From a virus, in IMG/VR virus record IMGVR_UViG_3300025168_000422, positions 1-29,971 of that record: 29,971 nucleotides of DNA, one strand, 5' to 3'. How positions within the stretch are numbered: the stretch's first letter is position 1; every line of letters starts with the position of its first letter. This document shows, in pieces, positions 22,593 through 29,210 of this stretch. Made by a program: the position numbers and the translations under genes. Below the pieces are notes generated by a model. It saw only the letters and a list, made by a program, of their open reading frames with translations. It did no database searches and was not told the DNA's origin.

Positions 22593-23573
22593 ATGAAAAA
22601 TATAATTAATTGTCCATTTATTCCTATAGCCAAAAGGCCAGGCTCTCATAGAGGAGCTGCAGGAGTAATGTATGGCGATATGATAAAGGAGAAATATGGA
22701 AACTGCGATGTTAACTATGGTGGAGAAATTCAAGACCACAATAATTATGATAACCTTTGGGTCTATCACGGCACTGATTGGTCTGGTGGAATTAATATGT
22801 TTGGTGGCGTATACGGTTTTCCTTATGTTAAGAACACTGTCAACTTTTCTAAGTTCAAAGGCAGAGTCTTTTCAATTGGAATCGACTTCCCGCCGTATCA
22901 CGAAATGGTTAAATCAAAACTGGAATCAGCTAAGAAAGAGGTTCAACCGGAATGGCATGAAGTAGACCTTAAAAATCTAGAACGCATGTTTAATGAAGCC
23001 GAAAGAATTGACTATCCTAATCCAACTAATAAAATAGTTATTGGTGATAGTCATTCCATTTGCATGTATCGACCAGGTTGGACAGTAAACAGTGTTCCAT
23101 TCAAAACTTTAAATGGAGCTATAAACGATGGATTTGATAAATTTATCCCATTTGATTACGAAGAGATAGAATGCTATTTTGGTAATATCGATATAAGACA
23201 TCACGTAATTAGATTAGGACAAAAGATAGAAGATTTAGCTGATAGGTATATTGAAGAAGCAAATAAATATAATGCAAAGATATATGAGTTGCTTCCAATA
23301 GAAGATGTAAGTAGAAGAATACCGCAATCAGGATATTATAAAGGACAACCATTTTACGGTTCTTGGTCAGAAAGAAATGATGCAAGAAATAAATTTAACG
23401 ATTACATAGAGAAAGAATACGGCATCAAAAGATGGACCGGTCATCTCTTTAATAAAGAAGGTAAGCTCGATTTTAAATACATGGAGAAACCACAATCAAT
23501 ACATTTATCCAGAGAGTTCTATCCATATTGGAATGGAATAGAAGCAGCAGGATTAGAGGAGTTTTTTACATGA
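22593..23573 (+). CDS. SGNH/GDSL hydrolase-like protein of unknown role
   Basis: A 326-residue protein. Three spaced motifs suggest an SGNH-type hydrolase fold: IGDSHS (Asp152, Ser153) as block I, GNIDIRHH (197-204) resembling the block III region, and SIHLS (His304) near the C-terminus as the catalytic histidine block. Such enzymes remove or transfer acyl groups on sugars and other small molecules. An N-terminal domain of about 140 residues is unassigned. The start at 22593 follows the promoter; an in-frame ATG at 22566 lies inside it. Operon position next to a C5-methyltransferase-like gene suggests work on modified DNA or its precursors, which is inference. Confidence 0.55.
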   Translation: MKNIINCPFIPIAKRPGSHRGAAGVMYGDMIKEKYGNCDVNYGGEIQDHNNYDNLWVYHGTDWSGGINMFGGVYGFPYVKNTVNFSKFKGRVFSIGIDFPPYHEMVKSKLESAKKEVQPEWHEVDLKNLERMFNEAERIDYPNPTNKIVIGDSHSICMYRPGWTVNSVPFKTLNGAINDGFDKFIPFDYEEIECYFGNIDIRHHVIRLGQKIEDLADRYIEEANKYNAKIYELLPIEDVSRRIPQSGYYKGQPFYGSWSERNDARNKFNDYIEKEYGIKRWTGHLFNKEGKLDFKYMEKPQSIHLSREFYPYWNGIEAAGLEEFFT

Positions 23574-24757
23574 GTTACGCGAGTATAATACCACTTATAG
23601 GTGGAGAAACAATAGCAATGGAGAATGTCTTTGGAGAAAGACCAAAGTATATAATGACATACGACGGTTTTCAAGCTAATGAATCTCACCTATTACATCA
23701 TTATAACAATGAGGTCCCATATTTGAACCTCTCAGAGGGAGCGAGTTACACAGAAAAAGTTAATGTGATTAATACTGTATGCCCATGTGCAGGGCTCAGC
23801 TCACTGAGTCCATCAGCAGGTAGTAATAATCCTATGAACGAATGGATGTATACAGCTGCTGAATATGTACTAAGTGAAGCACAACCTGATGTATTTTGGG
23901 GAGAGAACGCTCCAAGGCTAGCAAGTAAGATGGGAGAACCAGTAGTAAAAAAACTAAGAAAGATTGGAGACAAATATGGTTATACATTTAGTATCTTTAA
24001 AACAAAATCTATATTACATGGATTAAGTCAAGTAAGAGATAGAACATTTTATTTCTTTTGGAAAGGAGATGAAGTACCATTATTTGAATACGTATTAGAA
24101 AAACCAACAATGATAGCTGAAGATATAAGAGCAGTTGAAAGAAGAGAAGATGACCCAATGAGTCAGATACTTACTAACGAAAAGACTCCATCAGATGAGC
24201 CATATTATAGATATGTATTAGAAGTATTAGAAGGTGGTATTACTCATAACGAATTTCAAAACAAAATAGAAAAAACAACTAACCCTATGGACTATATAGA
24301 AGAAAGAACGACGTATAAAGAAGTAGCTAAATGGATGAGAGAAAATGGTTATGATAGCGTAGCTAAAAAATGTGATAGACAATATCATAAGCTAAAAGCA
24401 GGTGGTAACATAATGAGAAAGACAACAGAGATACCTAAAGATAAAATAGGAGCTTTTGTCGGTCATATGCCAACACAACTAACTCATCCAGATGAAGATA
24501 GATACCTAACAGTACGAGAAGCTTTATCACTTATGAAATTACCAAATGATTTTATATTACTTGAACCAAAGAAATCGCTTAATCACATTTGTCAAAATGT
24601 CCCAGTGACTACAGCAGAGCATGCTGCAAGAATGGTTCAACGATATCTAAACAATCAGTTAGAAATGATTGATACTAAATTCCTAGTTCAGGATAACAAA
24701 AAAAGAACATACAAATATGAAAAAAACAGTTTACAACTCACTGATTTTATGGTATAA
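23570..24757 (+). CDS. C5-cytosine DNA methyltransferase-like protein
   Basis: A 395-residue protein with the motif order of C5-cytosine methyltransferases: an N-terminal PLIGGETIAMENVFG segment in place of the usual FxGxGG SAM loop, CPCAGLSSLSP (Pro72-Cys73 as catalytic motif IV), WGENAP (Glu112-Asn113, motif VI), QVRDR (154-158, motif VIII) and C-terminal LTVREALSLMKLP and QNVPV (motifs IX and X). The catalytic Cys, Glu and Arg are present. The SAM-binding motif is atypical. In a phage that should carry 5-hydroxymethylcytosine a plain C5-methylase is unexpected; it may act on unmodified cytosine or have another activity. ATGA overlap with the previous gene. Confidence 0.8.
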   Translation: MSYASIIPLIGGETIAMENVFGERPKYIMTYDGFQANESHLLHHYNNEVPYLNLSEGASYTEKVNVINTVCPCAGLSSLSPSAGSNNPMNEWMYTAAEYVLSEAQPDVFWGENAPRLASKMGEPVVKKLRKIGDKYGYTFSIFKTKSILHGLSQVRDRTFYFFWKGDEVPLFEYVLEKPTMIAEDIRAVERREDDPMSQILTNEKTPSDEPYYRYVLEVLEGGITHNEFQNKIEKTTNPMDYIEERTTYKEVAKWMRENGYDSVAKKCDRQYHKLKAGGNIMRKTTEIPKDKIGAFVGHMPTQLTHPDEDRYLTVREALSLMKLPNDFILLEPKKSLNHICQNVPVTTAEHAARMVQRYLNNQLEMIDTKFLVQDNKKRTYKYEKNSLQLTDFMV

Positions 24758-24758
24758 T
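24730..24758 (+). promoter_or_regulatory. Sigma70-type early promoter inside the methyltransferase 3' end
   Basis: TTTACA 24730-24735, 17 bp, TATAAT 24753-24758, extended -10 TATGG. The last nine codons of the upstream gene, ending in TAA, are formed from the promoter itself. It drives bS21, uvsX and 41. Confidence 0.82.
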
Positions 24759-24790
24759 AGTACTATAGAAATTAATAACAACGGAGAAAT

Positions 24791-25057
24791 ATGCCAAGTA
24801 TAGATTTAACACCTAGGAAGAATCGTAATCCTAAGGACAAAAGACCACCAAAAGAAATGCCTTTTGACATTGGTCTTAGAAGATTCAGAAAAGCCTGTGA
24901 TAATGCAGGTATCGTACAAGAGGTACGCAAAAGAGAGTTCTATGAAAAACCTACAGCTAAAAAGAAAAGAAAAAAAGCTGAAGCAGTTTCAAGAAGTCGT
25001 AAACAACAAAGAATGCTAGATGCATTTACTAAGCCGTCAAAGGCAAGGAGAAGATAA
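24791..25057 (+). CDS. rpsU: Ribosomal protein bS21
   Basis: An 88-residue basic protein. After a lysine-rich N-terminus of about 23 residues comes the conserved bS21 core: [17 protein letters not shown], then [20 protein letters not shown] and a basic C-terminal helix. bS21 sits on the 30S platform near the anti-Shine-Dalgarno region and influences initiation. Phage copies of bS21 are known in marine phages including pelagiphages. Encoded directly before uvsX with GGAG, so it should be made early and could replace host bS21 to favour phage mRNA; that is inference. Confidence 0.94.
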   Translation: MPSIDLTPRKNRNPKDKRPPKEMPFDIGLRRFRKACDNAGIVQEVRKREFYEKPTAKKKRKKAEAVSRSRKQQRMLDAFTKPSKARRR

Positions 25058-25058
25058 T

Positions 25059-26114
25059 ATGTCTATAATGGATAAATTAAAAAAGAATAGTAAAATCAAA
25101 GATACATCTATTCTGTCTAAATCAGTTTTATTCGCTGAAAAAGATATAACTGTTACTGAGGTACCAATGGTTAACGTTGCTCTATCTGGTGATATTGACG
25201 GAGGATTAACTTCAGGACTTACAGTTCTAGCAGGGCCTTCAAAACATTTTAAAACATCATTTGCTTTATTAATGGGTGCAGCCTATCTTAAGCAACATGA
25301 AGATGCAGTAATGCTTTTTTATGATTCAGAGTTTGGTTCACCACAATCTTACTTCGAATCGTTTGGTATTGATACTGATAGAGTATTACATACACCAGTC
25401 CAAAATGTAGAACAGCTTAAGTTCGATTTGGTAGGCCAACTCGAGAATATCGAAAGAGGAGATAAAGTAATTGTTGTTATTGATTCAATTGGAAACTTAG
25501 CCTCTAAGAAAGAGTTGGAAGATGCCCTCAACGAAAAGTCAGTTGCTGACATGTCGAGAGCTAAAGCATTAAAGGGATTATTCAGAATGATTACTCCTTA
25601 TCTAACCATGAAGAATGTTCCTTTACTTGCTGTAAATCATACCTATCAAGAAATGGGATTGTTTCCTAAAGCAGTTGTTTCAGGCGGTACAGGTATCTAT
25701 TACTCATCAGACAATATATGGATTATTGGAAGACGTCAAGAGAAAAAAGGTACAGAAATACAAGGGTATCACTTTGTTATCAATGTAGAGAAATCAAGAT
25801 TTGTTAAAGAAAAATCTAAAGTACCAATCTCAGTAACATGGGAAGGTGGAATTGCTCCATACTCAGGATTACTAGATGTTGCAATGGCTGGTGGATACGT
25901 AGTTAAACCAAATGTTGGTTGGTATGCTCAAGTCGATATGAAGACAGGAGAAATACTAGAACCTAAAGTAAGAGAAAAAGATACTTTACAGAAAAAGTTC
26001 TGGACTCCAATCTTTGAAAACACTGACTTTAAAGAATTCGTTAAAACTTATTACTCAGTTGGACATAGACCAATGATTGATATCGACCTTGATATAGAAT
26101 CAGAAGATGTATAA
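25059..26114 (+). CDS. uvsX: RecA-like recombinase UvsX
   Basis: A 351-residue recombinase matching T4 UvsX: IPMMNIALSG-like block at 36-44, Walker A GPSKHFKT at 59-66, FYDSEFG, HTPVQNVEQL, Walker B VVIDS (Asp142), GNLASKKELEDALNEKSV and NVEKSR. It forms the presynaptic filament and drives strand exchange for recombination-dependent replication. The ATG at 25059 follows AAGGAG and the bS21 stop; an upstream in-frame start would lie in bS21. The C-terminus is shorter than T4's acidic tail. It ends Asp-Val-stop with an ATGTATAA overlap to the next gene. Confidence 0.95.
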   Translation: MSIMDKLKKNSKIKDTSILSKSVLFAEKDITVTEVPMVNVALSGDIDGGLTSGLTVLAGPSKHFKTSFALLMGAAYLKQHEDAVMLFYDSEFGSPQSYFESFGIDTDRVLHTPVQNVEQLKFDLVGQLENIERGDKVIVVIDSIGNLASKKELEDALNEKSVADMSRAKALKGLFRMITPYLTMKNVPLLAVNHTYQEMGLFPKAVVSGGTGIYYSSDNIWIIGRRQEKKGTEIQGYHFVINVEKSRFVKEKSKVPISVTWEGGIAPYSGLLDVAMAGGYVVKPNVGWYAQVDMKTGEILEPKVREKDTLQKKFWTPIFENTDFKEFVKTYYSVGHRPMIDIDLDIESEDV

Positions 26115-26442
26115 CGTAAGCGAAATTGACTACTCAATCGTAGAGAATGATAATAGTTCTTTCCAAGGTGTCAAACTTAAGACAGGCACTTGGAAGAATG
26201 TTATAGTCATATATGGACAAGTTGGAGTTAAAGAAGACACAGCTTTAGATATGGCTACATTGAGCTTTAACTTTACAGTACAGGACCCAGCAGATTTTAG
26301 TGTAGACGAACTTGAGAAAGATGAATCATTTAAGAATTACTTAGGCTCAGTACTACAATATATAATAACAGATAGTTTAGAACATGGAGGACATATTGGA
26401 GAACCAACTACCGACACACATACTGAATCACCTTCTACATAA
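26107..26442 (+). CDS. Protein of unknown function between uvsX and 41
   Basis: A 111-residue acidic protein. It reads as a mixed alpha/beta fold: SFQGVKLKTGTWKNVIVIYGQVGVKE, LSFNFTVQDPADF, then a helix with YLGSVLQYIITDSLE and a Thr/Ser-rich tail that overlaps the gene 41 start by 59 bases. T4 has gene 40 in this position, but I see no convincing resemblance. Because it is coupled to UvsX through the ATGTATAA junction, it may be a recombination or helicase-loading partner; no function is claimed. Confidence 0.75.
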   Translation: MYNVSEIDYSIVENDNSSFQGVKLKTGTWKNVIVIYGQVGVKEDTALDMATLSFNFTVQDPADFSVDELEKDESFKNYLGSVLQYIITDSLEHGGHIGEPTTDTHTESPST

Positions 26443-27781
26443 CGAAGAGTTTTGCAGAAGAGTAGTACCTTATTTAAAGAATGAGTATTTTGAAGGTACA
26501 CACAAAACTGTGTTTGACCTTATAGTCCAATTTGTAAGCAAACATAATAAATTACCAACATCAAAAATCTTAGAGCTTGAGTTAAAGAAAATACAAGCTC
26601 CCGAAGATGTATTAAACAATGCACAAAGATTAGTAAATGAAATTATCGATAAATCTGATATCGATACAGATTACTTAATTACTGAAGCAGAAAAATGGTG
26701 TAAAGAAAGAGCAGTTTATAATGCTATTATGGATTCAATAGGAATCATTGATGGCAAAGATAAAGAAAGAAGTGAAGGTGCTATACCTGAAATACTATCT
26801 GAAGCTCTTGGTGTTTCGTTTGATGAACAAATTGGTCATGATTATATTGATGATAGCGAACAAAGGTTTGATTTTTATAATCGTAAAGAAGACAGAATAC
26901 CGTTTGACTTAGATTACTTTAATAAAATAACAAAAGGTGGTCTACCTAATAAGACACTTAACATTGCCTTAGCCGGAACAGGCGTAGGTAAGTCATTATT
27001 CATGTGTCATTGTGCAGCAGGAGTACTTAATCAAGGAAAGAATGTATTGTACATAACAATGGAAATGGCTGAAGAAAGAATCGCTGAAAGAATTGATGCG
27101 AATCTTATGAACCTTCCAATTGAATCTCTTGGGTCATTGCCTAAAAATGTATTCGATGACAAGATTGGAAAAATTGCAAAATCATCTGTAGGCAAACTTA
27201 TAGTAAAAGAATATCCTACTGGTTCTGCACATACCGGTCATTTCAGAGCTGTTCTTAATGAGCTTAAACTCAAAAAGAACTTTAAGCCTGATATGATATA
27301 TATTGACTATTTAAATATTTGCGCCTCAAGTCGCATGCGTGGCATGGGTGGAAGTATAAATAGTTATACTTATATTAAAGCTATCGCCGAAGAACTTCGG
27401 GGTTTAGCTGTGGAATTCAATGTTCCTATAATGTCAGCAACTCAGACTACGAGGTCTGGTTTCAGTAATACTGATGTTGGCTTAGAAGATACATCTGAAT
27501 CGTTTGGTTTACCAGCAACGGCTGATTTAATGTTTGCTCTTATTTCAACAGAGGAACTAGAAGAATTAGGTCAATTGCTTGTAAAACAATTGAAGAATAG
27601 ATATAACGATCCAACTAAATACAAAAGATTTGTAGTTGGTGTGGACCGTTCCCGCATGAAACTATATGATGTAGAAGAATCGGCTCAATCAGACATCATG
27701 ACAGAAATGGTGCCAGATAAGCCGATAAACAAGTTTGGTGAACGCGAAAGTAATGACTCGTTTGCTGACTTTAAACTATAG
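26384..27781 (+). CDS. 41: Replicative DNA helicase gp41 (DnaB-like)
   Basis: A 465-residue RecA-fold helicase matching T4 gp41 (475 residues). The N-terminal helical domain includes CRRVVPYLKNEYFEG; the motor has GTGVGKS (198-204), ITMEMAEERIAERID, IYIDYLNIC (Asp308), ATQTTRSGF and ESFGLPATADLM. It unwinds the fork hexamerically with primase. The ATG at 26384 overlaps the previous gene. GGAGG lies within the first codons, five bases before a TTG at 26396, so the real start may be that TTG, four residues in. Confidence 0.94.
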   Translation: MEDILENQLPTHILNHLLHNEEFCRRVVPYLKNEYFEGTHKTVFDLIVQFVSKHNKLPTSKILELELKKIQAPEDVLNNAQRLVNEIIDKSDIDTDYLITEAEKWCKERAVYNAIMDSIGIIDGKDKERSEGAIPEILSEALGVSFDEQIGHDYIDDSEQRFDFYNRKEDRIPFDLDYFNKITKGGLPNKTLNIALAGTGVGKSLFMCHCAAGVLNQGKNVLYITMEMAEERIAERIDANLMNLPIESLGSLPKNVFDDKIGKIAKSSVGKLIVKEYPTGSAHTGHFRAVLNELKLKKNFKPDMIYIDYLNICASSRMRGMGGSINSYTYIKAIAEELRGLAVEFNVPIMSATQTTRSGFSNTDVGLEDTSESFGLPATADLMFALISTEELEELGQLLVKQLKNRYNDPTKYKRFVVGVDRSRMKLYDVEESAQSDIMTEMVPDKPINKFGERESNDSFADFKL

Positions 27782-27793
27782 ACGGAGAACTAT

Positions 27794-27976
27794 ATGAACA
27801 TGTTAAATACAGCAAAAGCATGGTTAATGTCAAGATGGGCAGAACGTACATCTTGGGACGGCGGACTTATTGTCGGCTTATCATTATCATACCTATTACT
27901 AGGTGGCTTAGTTGACTTAGTAGCTTGGGTAGCCCTTGCTTACGGTGTATACACTTTTATAGCAAAAGAAGTATAA
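27794..27976 (+). CDS. Small membrane protein after gene 41
   Basis: A 60-residue protein. An amphipathic N-terminus with AKAWLMSRWAERTSW is followed by two hydrophobic stretches, about residues 24 to 38 (LIVGLSLSYLLLGGL) and 40 to 56. It is preceded by GGAG and followed by a strong terminator, so it ends the operon. Similar small proteins appear near gene 41 in marine T4-like phages, as I recall; function unknown. Confidence 0.75.
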   Translation: MNMLNTAKAWLMSRWAERTSWDGGLIVGLSLSYLLLGGLVDLVAWVALAYGVYTFIAKEV

Positions 27977-28001
27977 CACTCCTTTAGTAATGATTATCAT
28001 G

Positions 28002-28030
28002 GGGGAGCCATCACAGCTCCCCACCTTTTC
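28002..28030 (+). terminator. Rho-independent terminator after the uvsX-41 operon
   Basis: A perfect seven-pair stem GGGGAGC (28002-28008) and GCTCCCC (28016-28022) with a seven-base loop, followed by ACCTTTTCT. It is the strongest terminator in the window. Confidence 0.85.
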
Positions 28031-28054
28031 TCTTACATCAACACTTTTTCACAA

Positions 28055-28079
28055 TTATTTTCACTTTTAGGTGAAATAA
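28055..28079. repeat. Inverted repeat upstream of promoter
   Basis: Arms TTATTTTCAC and GTGAAATAA around a six-base centre, ending four bases before the -35 box. It is nearly identical to the repeat at 680-703, although the genes are unrelated. Confidence 0.65.
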
Positions 28080-28082
28080 ACG

Positions 28083-28111
28083 TTTACATTTGCGTGAAAG
28101 TATGGTATAAT
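28083..28111 (+). promoter_or_regulatory. Sigma70-type early promoter for small-gene operon
   Basis: TTTACA 28083-28088, 17 bp, TATAAT 28106-28111, extended -10 TATGG, then AAGGAG before the ATG at 28147. Confidence 0.88.
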
Positions 28112-28146
28112 ATATCTATATTTAAAAATAAGATAAGGAGATAAAT

Positions 28147-28347
28147 ATGACAAACCAAGAAAGACTAACGAAATTCGATATAACCAGCTCGGTTATGACG
28201 ATGACTACGGGTTCTATTTTAATCGAATTGCTAGGTGGTTCAAAACCAGGTCTTTGCGATTCATTCGATGAAAGAGTTGCTACAACTGACAGGTCTAAAG
28301 TAATGGAATCACTCATTAATAAAAGACTAGAGGAGGCAGGGCTATGA
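28147..28347 (+). CDS. Small protein of unknown function
   Basis: A 66-residue protein. Visible features are a Thr/Met-rich central stretch (SSVMTMTTGSILIELL), a GGSKPGLCDSFDERV turn and a C-terminal helix ESLINKRLEEAGL. First gene of its operon, with a strong ribosome site. It overlaps the next gene by four bases. No family recognised. Confidence 0.7.
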   Translation: MTNQERLTKFDITSSVMTMTTGSILIELLGGSKPGLCDSFDERVATTDRSKVMESLINKRLEEAGL

Positions 28348-28550
28348 TATTAGCAATGACACATATAGCTACTGATATACCAGTAGAAATTCAATTAGAT
28401 TTAGTAGAACAAACTTTTGCTAAAGATAAAAATCCAGAAACTATTAACCAATCATGGGACAAAATGTGCGAATCAGTTCTTCGAAGAACAGGTCATGACA
28501 TTCCAGGTCAATATTTTCTACACACCTTAGGAGGTAACCCATGTCATTAA
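28344..28550 (+). CDS. Small protein of unknown function
   Basis: A 68-residue protein, likely helical, with a ETFAKDKNPET-like charged middle (QTFAKDKNPETINQSWDKM) and a C-terminus containing HDIPGQYFLHTLGG. GAGG lies before the ATG. It overlaps its neighbours by four and ten bases, so the operon is tightly coupled. No family recognised. Confidence 0.65.
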   Translation: MILAMTHIATDIPVEIQLDLVEQTFAKDKNPETINQSWDKMCESVLRRTGHDIPGQYFLHTLGGNPCH

Positions 28551-28885
28551 GAGGCTCAAAAGATTACTTAAAAACTCTACATGTAGAATGTGCTGGAGAT
28601 ATGTTAGAACTACAATCAATTCGTAATATCATTAAAATGATAAACAAGAAAACAAAACAATCAGCAGAGCCTGGGAGTCCGTATACGAGAAATATTGTAC
28701 GCGTTAAGCCGAGAGGAGCTCGTACCAAGCATGCTATTGCTGATGGCAGGCATCCTAGGGCCTATGACCAATCTTTACCACTTAGACATGCTGAGCGACT
28801 TGATGTATATATTGCACAAGAATGGACAATTCACGGCAATAAGTATTGGAAACAATATTCAACTACCCAAGGTAAATATGTATAA
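28541..28885 (+). CDS. Basic protein of unknown function
   Basis: A 114-residue protein. The N-terminus (SLRGSKDYLKTLHVECAGDM) and a helix with SIRNIIKMINKK are followed by a very basic loop-like middle with TRNIVRVKPRGARTKHA, rich in His and Arg, and a C-terminus with several Trp and Tyr. The charge suggests nucleic acid binding, which is inference. Another frame at 28695 overlaps it, but only its 3' part (from 28878) looks real. It ends Val-stop with an ATGTATAA overlap. Confidence 0.65.
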   Translation: MSLRGSKDYLKTLHVECAGDMLELQSIRNIIKMINKKTKQSAEPGSPYTRNIVRVKPRGARTKHAIADGRHPRAYDQSLPLRHAERLDVYIAQEWTIHGNKYWKQYSTTQGKYV

Positions 28886-29015
28886 GGTATATGCATACGA
28901 CGAAAGCGATAAGTTAGTAGCAGAATATTCATTTGAAAAAATGACTGATGCTATTACATTCCAAGTTGGAATGAGAGACAAAGGCTACGCCACGCATTTA
29001 CAAAAAATATTCTAA
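28878..29015 (+). CDS. Small protein of unknown function, 45 residues
   Basis: The ATG at 28878 forms an ATGTATAA junction with the preceding stop, the same as at 7981, 8997 and 26107, and is preferred to an in-frame ATG at 28695 that would lie wholly inside the previous gene. The protein has a YKVYAYDESDKLVAEYSFE strand pair and a C-terminal helix. Its stop overlaps the next ATG by one base. No family recognised. Confidence 0.6.
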   Translation: MYKVYAYDESDKLVAEYSFEKMTDAITFQVGMRDKGYATHLQKIF

Positions 29016-29191
29016 TGGAATACTTCCTAGTAGCGTGTTGTGTATCTTTATGTGGATATCAATCCTGGCAACTTGGAGTTCGTGCAGGCGCCGAAAAAAC
29101 AATCAAAAAATTACATGAAGAAAAAATCATTAGTATAAGAACTAATGGTGACATTGTACCTAATCCATTTTATATCGAAACTGACTCATAG
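29015..29191 (+). CDS. Small membrane-anchored protein, 58 residues
   Basis: ATG at 29015 overlaps the previous stop by one base and the frame ends with TAG at 29189. The N-terminus YFLVACCVSLCGYQSWQLGV is hydrophobic with three cysteines, a possible signal anchor or lipoprotein-like segment. A charged helix (AEKTIKKLHEEK) and a short IRTNGDIVPNPFY tail follow. No family recognised. Confidence 0.6.
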   Translation: MEYFLVACCVSLCGYQSWQLGVRAGAEKTIKKLHEEKIISIRTNGDIVPNPFYIETDS

Positions 29192-29196
29192 AATCT

Positions 29197-29204
29197 TATA
29201 AATA
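29197..29204 (+). promoter_or_regulatory. T4-type late promoter, right edge
   Basis: An exact TATAAATA box six bases before the ATG at 29211. The transcript would begin at or within a few bases of the start codon, giving a nearly leaderless late mRNA. Confidence 0.6.
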
Positions 29205-29210
29205 GATTTA

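Noticed and set aside
27355-27362. TATAAATA inside gene 41
   Set aside because: Coding sequence with no downstream gene that would use it.
28695-28877. 5' part of a longer frame read from 28695
   Set aside because: It lies wholly inside the gene at 28541 in another frame. The junction ATG at 28878 is a better start.
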